From positions 85,955 to 149,954 of the forward strand of contig JBIKLA010000005.1 in assembly GCA_044360075.1 (NCBI GenBank): a stretch of 64,000 nucleotides of DNA, in the 5' to 3' direction. Below the pieces are notes generated by a model. It saw only the letters and a program-made list of their open reading frames with translations, ran no database searches and was not told the DNA's origin. The position numbers were made by a program, and so were the translations under genes. Each line of letters opens with the position of its first letter. The first letter of the stretch is position 1. This stretch comes from OMII01 sp947467385. GTDB lineage: Bacteria; Bdellovibrionota_C; UBA2361; OMII01. Positions 26,374-33,685 of the stretch are shown here, in pieces.

Positions 26374-27912
26374 CTAGGCAGCGTTACCCAGTTTATCCTG
26401 GAGCTCCTTGGCCTCCCGGAATTCGGGAGCAAGAGCCCGCACCTGTGCCAGGCTCTGTCGCGCCAGGTCGACCTGTCCCAGCCGCTGCGCGAGCACCGCG
26501 GCATACCACCAAGCCCGCCAGTGGGGGAATCTCAGCTTGAGCGCCTCGCTGAACTCTACGAGCGCGTCCACAAGCTGCCCATCCCCGAACTTTGCGAGTC
26601 CTGACCAGAAGCAAAGAAACGGATCGGATGTGTAGAAGCTTCGGTAGCTCCTGATGCCGCTGCGCTTCATGAGGGCACTGGCGTGCACTATCCGGTTGTC
26701 TGCATGAAAAAGCGCTTGGGCTCCTGAGGGCTCAAGGGTATCGAGGAAAAGATCTCGGGAGTTTCCAAGCGAGTCGAGAAAGCGCTGCGCTCCACTTGAG
26801 ATGCTTGTTGCCGGGATGGAGCCGAGCTCTGTTGGGGGTGAATGGGGGCGCTTCTCTAGGCGCATTATGCAATCAAGAACTGGATTGAGCCTGCGTGCGG
26901 CGTGCTCCGCACCGAAGATCTGGCAGGCATACACTTGCGCATTGCGACCAATGCGCTCCCGATCTTCAGGGCTCTTGTAAAGGTGCTCAAGCGCTTGGGC
27001 GTATTCGCGCTCAGAGTGCACGACGTATCCGGTAAAGTCGTTCATGACGAGGTGCTTCACGCCGCCATACGGGAACACAACCGGCGGAATCCCACAAAAC
27101 ATGACCTCTTGCAAATTAAGCTCTGCAGCAGCGTAGTTGTCCTCGCACAGGGGATAGCCGTACGCATCCAGAATCGAAAGTACCGCGCCGATGTCGTGTA
27201 CCATGCCGCGCACATCGAAATCACCAACGCGGCCGATCTGTGCGGCCTGAGCCTTTAAGGTGGCCTGGTCCCCTCCGGGGCCGCACACGACAAATCGGGC
27301 GTCCGGGATTCGGACTGCTGCGGACATCTGGATAAAGTTCGGGTGCATCTTTGAGAAGTCAACGGTGCCGATGTAGCCGATGTTGAACCCATCGTGGGGA
27401 ACCCTTCGCACTCCCTCAAGGCGGGCGAAGTCAGTTGCGTCGTAGACCATCGCCGTTTTCGCTGCGCGAACATCTGGAGCGAGGCTTGCAAAGGCTGGGC
27501 TCTCTAAGGTGTAGGGACTGCCGGCGATAGTGAAGTCGAGCATGTGCATAAGCGTCGGCGGAACGCTTTGCGGGTCGTGATGCCCCCCCACATGAATCCA
27601 TGCTGCCAGTCGGCATGGCGGAAGGGCCGTGCGGACGAAGTTGTCCATCTCAGGGCTGTTCCACCATTGGAGCAGTACGATGTCATGCTCAGCGATAAGC
27701 TTGAGGAGCGCGCTGTGGTTATCGGGATGCTCAATGATCATGCCGGAGGCGGTAGCGAGCACGTGCGCGGCTGCATCGTCCTTGTGAGGGGCAAGCGATA
27801 CGATCGAGTGCTCGAACAGGCCACCGTTCGAGGAATACTTTGCCGTGCCAAATACGGTTCGCGCAGCCCCGCCGAGGGACAAGGACTCAATAATGTTGAG
27901 GACGCGAACCAT
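26374..27912 (-). CDS. Glycosyltransferase (GT4-like) with C-terminal TPR segment
   Basis: The 512-residue protein has a GT-B fold. The N-terminal LNIIESLSLGGAARTVFG is the acceptor-side Rossmann start typical of GT4 enzymes, with the later donor-site region FNIGYIGTVDFSKMHPNF and the E-x7-E-like segment NLQEVMFCGIPPVVFPYGG. The last 90 residues form TPR-like helices (DALVEFSEALKLRFPHW, QVDLARQSLAQVRALAPEF), which is unusual for this family. The following gene also has a TPR part, at its N-terminus. Transfer of a sugar to a surface glycan or secreted molecule is inferred; the donor and acceptor are unknown. Confidence 0.82.
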   Translation of the reverse strand: MVRVLNIIESLSLGGAARTVFGTAKYSSNGGLFEHSIVSLAPHKDDAAAHVLATASGMIIEHPDNHSALLKLIAEHDIVLLQWWNSPEMDNFVRTALPPCRLAAWIHVGGHHDPQSVPPTLMHMLDFTIAGSPYTLESPAFASLAPDVRAAKTAMVYDATDFARLEGVRRVPHDGFNIGYIGTVDFSKMHPNFIQMSAAVRIPDARFVVCGPGGDQATLKAQAAQIGRVGDFDVRGMVHDIGAVLSILDAYGYPLCEDNYAAAELNLQEVMFCGIPPVVFPYGGVKHLVMNDFTGYVVHSEREYAQALEHLYKSPEDRERIGRNAQVYACQIFGAEHAARRLNPVLDCIMRLEKRPHSPPTELGSIPATSISSGAQRFLDSLGNSRDLFLDTLEPSGAQALFHADNRIVHASALMKRSGIRSYRSFYTSDPFLCFWSGLAKFGDGQLVDALVEFSEALKLRFPHWRAWWYAAVLAQRLGQVDLARQSLAQVRALAPEFREAKELQDKLGNAA

Positions 27913-28081
27913 GCAGAATGCCCGTCAGCAGGGGTAGCCCCTTCGATGTTAAGATGCAGTTTTCGGGGGCAGGTATTCGTGTAGTACATGCCCGAAGAAA
28001 CCTCATGAAACAGCATGGTTAGCGGCACTAGCTGAGCCAAGTCATGCCCTGTAGGCGCGGCTCGGGCTAGGTTTGCCCGGC

Positions 28082-28777
28082 ATGCAACGGCGGTATCACG
28101 ACAGAAAGGAGGCGGGCCAAGCCTTGGCGAAGGATCTCGGCAGGGCAGGAATCCTTGGCAACGCAGTTGTTGTCGCGCTGCCGCGGGGAGGTGTTCCTGT
28201 AGGGGTTGAGGTTGCACGCAGCCTGGCAGCGCCGCTCGATATCGTCACGGTAAAAAAGATCGGGGCTCCAGCGCAGTCGGAGCTGGCCTGCGGCGCTGTG
28301 GCGGTGGACGGCAGCATCGTGTGGAACGACACGCTTCTTTATTCCCTTGGGATCACACAGGCAGAGCTATCGCGGGTGAAAGAGCGGGCGCTGCAGGAGG
28401 CGCGAAAACTCGATCATGCGCTTCGCTCGCCGAGTGCTCCTGCGCTCTCGGTCTATGCCAAGACAGCAATCGTCGTGGACGATGGGCTTGCGACGGGCGC
28501 AACGATGAGGGCGGCCCTTAAGGCTATCTTGCTGCAAAAGCCTCAGCGAATCATCGTCGCGGTGCCAGTGGGGCCTGACGAAACCTGCAAAGAGATTGAG
28601 GCGATGGGTTATACGGTCGTTTGCCCCCTGCGCGTCCCGGAAGGGGAGCTCTTGAGTGTGGGCAAGTGGTATGACGACTTCTCTCAAGTTGAGAGCGGCG
28701 ATTGCCGGGACATGCTTGAAGAGAGCAGGGGACACACCGGGGGACCCAGGCCGCTAGAGCCGCATGCGGTTCATTGA
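28082..28777 (+). CDS. Phosphoribosyltransferase family protein
   Basis: This 231-residue protein has the type I phosphoribosyltransferase fold. An N-terminal RKEAGQALAKDL start, LPRGGVPVGVEVARSL, and the PRPP-binding loop TAIVVDDGLATGATMRAAL are clear. Proteins of this group (often labelled predicted phosphoribosyltransferase, COG1926) are common in bacteria and have no settled reaction. I prefer the ATG at 28082 to the TTG three codons before it. It is a single gene facing divergently from the glycosyltransferase. Confidence 0.87.
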   Translation: MQRRYHDRKEAGQALAKDLGRAGILGNAVVVALPRGGVPVGVEVARSLAAPLDIVTVKKIGAPAQSELACGAVAVDGSIVWNDTLLYSLGITQAELSRVKERALQEARKLDHALRSPSAPALSVYAKTAIVVDDGLATGATMRAALKAILLQKPQRIIVAVPVGPDETCKEIEAMGYTVVCPLRVPEGELLSVGKWYDDFSQVESGDCRDMLEESRGHTGGPRPLEPHAVH

Positions 28778-28792
28778 TGCAATAGGCGCTTG

Positions 28793-28981
28793 CTAGTTGA
28801 GCTCGCTGTCTGGGGGCATGTAAGGCTTGCGAGCGATCTCTTCGCTCAGCTCCTTGCAGAGGTCATCAATCATGTTGAACGCGCGCGCGAGTGAATCCAC
28901 GCCGTCGCACGTAATCTCAATCATCTCGAACGCGAGCTCTTCGTCTGACAACTCGGGAAGGTCCTTGTCGAACTTGGACAT
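28793..28981 (-). CDS. Small acidic hypothetical protein
   Basis: This 62-residue acidic protein (LPELSDEELAFEMIEITCDG, then SLARAFNMIDDLCKELSEEI) is predicted to be mostly helical. A perfect AGGAGG ribosome site eight bases upstream of the ATG at 28981 is the main support for it being a real gene. I do not recognise a family. It ends 15 bases from the convergent phosphoribosyltransferase gene. Confidence 0.65.
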   Translation of the reverse strand: MSKFDKDLPELSDEELAFEMIEITCDGVDSLARAFNMIDDLCKELSEEIARKPYMPPDSELN

Positions 28982-29221
28982 TGAGAGCGCCTCCTGGGCT
29001 AGTCACGGGTTTCACGACTACGGCTGAACCACAGCCAACTGTCAGCATTATTCGTTCCACCTATACAGGCGGCATTTTCGGGGAATTGCTTGAGGGCTAA
29101 TCGCCCAAAAAGCGGCATTTCAGGGGGTTAAAAGCGGTAAAATGCGGGCTTCTAGGAGGAGTCTGCGACGGGTTTCTGACACCGGGGCAGAAAGACGGCA
29201 AGGGGCGCCCGCAGGCTGGAA

Positions 29222-29776
29222 CTAATTTCCGGTCTGGTCGCCGCCCGGTGTGGGGATCGGCTTGGCCTTGATAGCGAGGATCAGGCCCTTGTTTTCGGCG
29301 CAGTCCATACCAGTGACGACGGAGTCATCTGTGTCGAAGTGAACGCGGGTGTTTAGGATCTCGCTGTTGTCGGCGTCACGCCAGTTGAGCCACAGGCCGA
29401 CCCGTTTTTGGTCCATGTACATCGGCCGAAACACGAGCGTCTGGCCATTGGGAAGCTTCATCATCTCGCGCTTCTTAAGGGAATGCGTCTCGCTCTTTGA
29501 CGAAAGGAGTAGGAATGAGCGGAAGGGAAGCTGGGAGAGCTTTGCTTCAATATCAGAGAGGTCAGCGGGGACCTTCGGCGCTTGCGCCTCTTCGCCCTCG
29601 CGAGGCTCAGGCTCTATGGGGTCAGAAGCTTGAATGGTGCGCACAGAGACGACCACTGACCCGGGCTCTTGTTCTACATCCTCGGCAAGCGCCGGCGAGG
29701 CTACAAGCGCGAATAGGAGGGAGGGAATGAGGGCAAGGAGGCGGTTGGGTGTGCGAGGAGGCGGGACATCGATCAT
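29222..29776 (-). CDS. Secreted protein of unknown function, end of sigma-factor operon
   Basis: The 184-residue product has a clear signal peptide (RLLALIPSLLFALVASPALA) followed by an acidic linker and a beta-rich domain (FRSFLLLSSKSETHSLKKRE, QKRVGLWLNWRDA, ILNTRVHFDTDDS). No family is recognised. It starts six bases after the stop of the probable anti-sigma gene, so it belongs to the ECF sigma operon. This suggests an envelope component that is made or sensed in the same response. Confidence 0.75.
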   Translation of the reverse strand: MIDVPPPRTPNRLLALIPSLLFALVASPALAEDVEQEPGSVVVSVRTIQASDPIEPEPREGEEAQAPKVPADLSDIEAKLSQLPFRSFLLLSSKSETHSLKKREMMKLPNGQTLVFRPMYMDQKRVGLWLNWRDADNSEILNTRVHFDTDDSVVTGMDCAENKGLILAIKAKPIPTPGGDQTGN

Positions 29777-29782
29777 AGCGTA

Positions 29783-30487
29783 CTATTTCGACAGCTCTTT
29801 CGGTTGCCCGTCAATACCAAGATGAGGTGTCTCGATTAGCGCCGGCGTTGCCTGAGCCGCGCCGATCGCACGGGGAGCCGGCTTGAAGGCGGCTCTGCGG
29901 CGCACCCAAATGGTGGCCGACTTGCCCGATGGGTTCTGAATAAGCTTAAGGGAGCCGTTGTTGGAGCGCATCCAGTCTACTTCCATGGTGGACTGGGATC
30001 CGTTCGTGAACGAAGCTGGACGGGCATCAAGGCCGCCCAGGGCATTCTGTCGGAATCCCGGTGTAGGCGATGCGGAAAGCGGCTGCTTGCCCGTGCTGGG
30101 CTGAGAAACAACGATGAGGACGGCGGCAGCCACGGCAGCGCCGGACAACCCACCAAAAAATGCCTGGCGCGAGCGAATGTTGGGCAAAAAGCGCGAGGCT
30201 TCCGCGCTTTCCCGACGGTCTCCAAGATAGAACGCAGCGCGCTCTTCAGCCTCGATGCGGTTTTCAATGCGCGACCACAGGTCGGCCTTAATGACGCTCG
30301 CTTCCGAGGCGGCTCGCACGTCAGTTGCGATTTCGGAGAGATTTTCGAGAAAAGCCTTGGCGAGGGGATTGGAAGCGATAAGACGCTCGGCACGGCGGCG
30401 GGTAAAGAAGCCACTCTCGCCGTCGAAGTATTGTGAGAGGAGAATCTCTTCGTGCTCGGTAAGCATCCGCGAATCTTCGTTTACCAT
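29783..30487 (-). CDS. Probable anti-sigma factor, single membrane pass
   Basis: This 234-residue protein sits directly downstream of an ECF sigma gene, 9 bases from it. Its N-terminal 80 residues are helical and polar (EHEEILLSQYFDGESGFF, then AKAFLENLSEIATDV), as in RseA-type sigma-binding domains. A membrane segment follows near residues 108-125 (FFGGLSGAAVAAAVLIVV), with the rest outside the membrane. No zinc-finger cysteines are present. A GAGG ribosome site precedes the ATG at 30487. The anti-sigma role rests mainly on gene position and topology. Confidence 0.72.
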   Translation of the reverse strand: MVNEDSRMLTEHEEILLSQYFDGESGFFTRRRAERLIASNPLAKAFLENLSEIATDVRAASEASVIKADLWSRIENRIEAEERAAFYLGDRRESAEASRFLPNIRSRQAFFGGLSGAAVAAAVLIVVSQPSTGKQPLSASPTPGFRQNALGGLDARPASFTNGSQSTMEVDWMRSNNGSLKLIQNPSGKSATIWVRRRAAFKPAPRAIGAAQATPALIETPHLGIDGQPKELSK

Positions 30488-30496
30488 AATGCGTCC

Positions 30497-31225
30497 TCAG
30501 CGAGCCTTCACTAACTCATCAGAGGAGGATGCTTCATCATCCTCCCTTTCTGGCTGATCTTCTTCTAAAGCACCAGGGCCCGAAGGGCTAAATTCCTTTA
30601 GAGCCTTCTGCAGAGCCTTGCGCGCGTAAAAAAGTCGGCTCATCACGGTGCCACGAGGAATGCCGATCGCGTCGGCGATCTCCTGGTAGTCCAATCCTTC
30701 TACCTCTCGTAGCGTGATGACCGCCCGATGCTCCTCTGAAAGATCGCTCAACACGGCCTGCAGCCGGCTGCCAAGCTCCTTTCGAGCAATCGCATCGTAG
30801 GGGCCCTCCACATTCTGGAGGTGCTCCAGGCTGCTGGACTTGGTGGGACCCGAACTCTCGGGACCGAATCCAGAGCCTCCAGCATTGACGCCCCAGCTCT
30901 CCTTGAATTCAACGTGACTACCCCCACGGCGGGCTCCCCGACGCTTCGCGTCGATGGCCATGTTGAAGGTGATGCGGTAAAGCCAGGTGTAGAAGGACGA
31001 GTCTCCCTTGAATTTCTTTAGGGATAAGAAGGCCTTAACGAAGCTCTCCTGAACGACATCCTCGGCTTCCGTACGGTTTTTCAGGATGTCTGCCGCAAGG
31101 GTGAGGAGGCGACCCTGATAGCGCTCTACGAGGGTGCGGTAGGCCTCGCGGTCACCCTTCTGGGTGTGCCGAACGAGCTCCTGGTCCGAAGGACCCTGTT
31201 CACTCCGCTTTGTTTCACCGCCCAT
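30497..31225 (-). CDS. RpoE-like ECF sigma factor
   Basis: This 242-residue protein is an extracytoplasmic-function sigma factor. Region 2 has TEAEDVVQESFVKAFLSLKK and WLYRITFNMAIDAKRRGARR; region 4 has REVEGLDYQEIADAIGIP and GTVMSRLFYARKALQKAL. A linker of about 60 residues joins the regions, and a short acidic tail follows. Such factors usually control envelope-stress genes and are held by the downstream anti-sigma protein, which here is the next gene. Confidence 0.95.
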   Translation of the reverse strand: MGGETKRSEQGPSDQELVRHTQKGDREAYRTLVERYQGRLLTLAADILKNRTEAEDVVQESFVKAFLSLKKFKGDSSFYTWLYRITFNMAIDAKRRGARRGGSHVEFKESWGVNAGGSGFGPESSGPTKSSSLEHLQNVEGPYDAIARKELGSRLQAVLSDLSEEHRAVITLREVEGLDYQEIADAIGIPRGTVMSRLFYARKALQKALKEFSPSGPGALEEDQPEREDDEASSSDELVKAR

Positions 31226-31899
31226 AGCTCTTTCTTATAAGGCCGAAGCCGCCGGCTTTCGACCTGGCGAGCTTATCCCATGGGGTTACCGTGTGGAAGG
31301 GTCATGCAAACCCGGAGGGAGCGCGGAGGCTGCCGGATAAAAAGCTGTGCGTAACGTGCTGGAAACGGCTCGATTAGGGGCGCTGAGTCGGTTTGGTCGA
31401 TGGGGAGGTTCCCCCGCGCAGGCGCTAAGAAAACTAGTCCAGCGAGTGCCGGGGCGTTGGGACCTCTTTATTCCTGGCCCCGTTCTCCGCCGGAGGCCAG
31501 GTGGGAGAGAGGACTATCTCTCTCAAGTGTTCGATCATGGCGGGTGTTATGACGAAGCTCTCTCGCATGTATAAAAATGAGCGGGGTAGCGCGACTGAGT
31601 CAAAGTTCTCGGCCGGCTTCTTTTCGATGTGGGAGGAGTGATTGGGTTCCATATGAAAGTAGCAGCCCGGCGCCCATGGAGCTTCGGTTCGCGGGGGCTT
31701 AAGCGCTAAGAGTATCGCTTCTGCGCCGTGGGGCCTATGCGTTGCGCTATACGACCGTGCGTAAGCCCGGTGATCGCCGAGCTCAAGCAGCGGTCTTTAT
31801 GTCACCATGCTGGTTAATGAAAGAGCATGGCTCGCTGACGCGCTTGATGTCGCGCACCCTTTGAATCGGCCTCTAGGGCAAGCCAGCTTACCCGCAGCC
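31226..31899. other. Intergenic region upstream of the sigma operon
   Basis: About 670 bases without a convincing gene. A minus-strand frame at 31434-31652 encodes 72 residues with a fairly natural composition (SFVITPAMIEHLREIVLSP), but it lacks a ribosome site, so it may be a remnant. The part next to 31225 should carry the sigma-operon promoter. Sequence near 31660-31800 has several short inverted repeats but no tRNA-like fold. Confidence 0.4.
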
Positions 31900-33255
31900 T
31901 CAGGGCTTCCGGCGAGGTGTGTTGCTTTCCAGCTCAGCCCGGAGTGGGGCAAGCATGCGCGACAGGGAGCTGCCGCCCGGAAGACCGCGCGAGCCTGCTC
32001 GCGCAGCGTACTCGACGTTGAGCCAGGTGATGCCGGACAGACCGCTGAGATCCTCCTGGGAGAGGTTGGTCGGCAGGCGTCCATGCGTGCGGTGATACTC
32101 CCGGGCGGCAGCATGAATTATCTCTTCGGTGAGCTGCACGCCGGTGGGCGCAAGCTCTTTTCGCAGGGGAGCCAAAAGCTTGGCCAGAGTTGTTCCTCCG
32201 GGAAGGCCTCGCAGGCCACGGGAGAGCGCGTGATTGAGGATGCACCAGGTATCGCGCGGCAACCCAGGGGGCCGCTGCGAAGAGTCCCCGGACTTCGGCA
32301 GCCGGCCATTCAGGCGGTGGAATTCCTGGGCTGCCTCAACTATACCGGCTTCGGAAAGAGGGGGATTCATTCCAAGCTCCGCCCGAAGGGGGGCCAAAAT
32401 CTTCGACACGGTGCGCCCCTGCAAGAGACCTCGCGAGCCGTTCTGGCCGGCGAAATTAATGCCCGGCCATGTCTCGTTCGGCAGAGAAGGAATCGGCTCT
32501 CGGCTGTGATGCGTCGGCAGTCGCCCATGCAGTCGGAAAAAGTCGCGCGCAGCCGCGCGCACTGAGTCCTCGTTCAGGAGCGGCTTTCGGAGGGTGCCGG
32601 GCGGAACGCCCTGTGCAGGAGCGTTGTGCTGCTTTCGAAGCGGCCGCATAAACTCAGAGATGCCCTGTGCAGACGAGTTGAGGCAGCGACCCGAACTCAT
32701 CGCGTGGGCTATGGTCCTCCATGTCTCGCTTGGCAGCCCCGAAACGGTGCCCTGTGATCCCGCAGAGGGAAACCGACCAGTATGCCGGAAATACTCGAGC
32801 GCGGCGCTCCGCAGCTCCTCCTCTGTGATAATGCGAAGGGGAGCCAGGATCGCTGAGAGGCTGCTTCGGGGAAGGCCGCGCAGGCCATAGAAGGCTGCGT
32901 TGTTGATTGAATGCCATGTGCAGCCGGGAATGCTGGGCGCCGGCTCTCGCGAAGCGCTTGAGGGGAGCGAGCCCGTTTGGCAGAGGTGCTTGAGCGCCGC
33001 GAGTTGGATCTCCTCAACTGTGAGCCTGGGTATGGCCCTCTTGCAATCCTCATCCGGCAGTGCAGCTTCGGGGGGTTGAGAGAGCTGGCGCTCAAGCAGC
33101 TCCGCAAGCTTCGCGAGCTGCCGCGCAGAGAGCTTTGTCGTATTGAGCGACTCGAGCGCGGCTGCAACGGCTGCAGCGAGAGCATCGCCCGATGGAGAGG
33201 GCAGCATGAATGCGCGAGTGCCGCTGCTAGGCTGAGGCGAGTTATGATGGCTCAT
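31900..33255 (-). CDS. Protein with five tandem 64-85 residue repeats, function unknown
   Basis: This 451-residue protein has a short low-complexity N-terminus and then five tandem repeats starting near residues 78, 142, 226, 300 and 375. Each repeat follows the pattern: hydrophobic helix with A-A-x-E/D-F/Y-x-x-x-x-G-R-L/F-P, a polar loop, TW-x-x-I/L-N, a GLRGLPGG-type turn and a final S-L-x-x-I/L-L-APLR. The Trp, the GRLP and the APLR are the most constant residues. It has no signal peptide and no membrane segment. The basic, Gly- and Trp-containing repeats might bind nucleic acid or protein, but I do not recognise a family. A small acidic gene lies 50 bases upstream in the same direction. 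Confidence 0.75.
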   Translation of the reverse strand: MSHHNSPQPSSGTRAFMLPSPSGDALAAAVAAALESLNTTKLSARQLAKLAELLERQLSQPPEAALPDEDCKRAIPRLTVEEIQLAALKHLCQTGSLPSSASREPAPSIPGCTWHSINNAAFYGLRGLPRSSLSAILAPLRIITEEELRSAALEYFRHTGRFPSAGSQGTVSGLPSETWRTIAHAMSSGRCLNSSAQGISEFMRPLRKQHNAPAQGVPPGTLRKPLLNEDSVRAAARDFFRLHGRLPTHHSREPIPSLPNETWPGINFAGQNGSRGLLQGRTVSKILAPLRAELGMNPPLSEAGIVEAAQEFHRLNGRLPKSGDSSQRPPGLPRDTWCILNHALSRGLRGLPGGTTLAKLLAPLRKELAPTGVQLTEEIIHAAAREYHRTHGRLPTNLSQEDLSGLSGITWLNVEYAARAGSRGLPGGSSLSRMLAPLRAELESNTPRRKP

Positions 33256-33305
33256 TCAATCACCCCCTCCCTCTACTCTTCGCGCCTCTTAGCGTGACTC
33301 ATCGA

Positions 33306-33518
33306 TTACCGGAGAAACGATCGAACGAACGGCTCAACGGCAGCAGGCGAATCGTCAAGCGCGGGCGGCTCGCTGCTGGGGTCCTCGTGCACGATCTGAA
33401 GAATCTCTCGGCTGAGCTTGCCCTTTTCGTCGCCAGTTAATTGATCGCCGCTGAGGAGCTCCCTAAAGCACTCAAGAAGCCATGCCTGCTCGCCCTCGAT
33501 GAGCGAATCATTCGCCAT
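33306..33518 (-). CDS. Small acidic hypothetical protein
   Basis: This 70-residue protein (SLIEGEQAWLLECFRELLSG and EPPALDDSPAAVEPFVRSFL) starts at the ATG at 33518, which has a GGAGAGA ribosome site; an upstream in-frame start would add 14 residues. No family is recognised. It lies 50 bases before the five-repeat gene on the same strand, so the two may be co-expressed. Confidence 0.55.
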   Translation of the reverse strand: MANDSLIEGEQAWLLECFRELLSGDQLTGDEKGKLSREILQIVHEDPSSEPPALDDSPAAVEPFVRSFLR

Positions 33519-33685
33519 ACGATCTCTCCGCCGGATAACGCACGTGTGGGCGTTTCCCAAGGACCAAATAGTAGCGGCCCATTATGGCTTGTCAAACAAC
33601 AGTGGGCATAGGTGGTATCTGGCGGTCTTCAGTTGTAGGAATCGGTATGATTCGTTAACCCGAGAGGCCAAAACGTGAGTGACCG

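Noticed and set aside
31226..31899. tRNA or small RNA gene
   Set aside because: No acceptor or T-arm pattern was found, and the short inverted repeats do not assemble into a cloverleaf.
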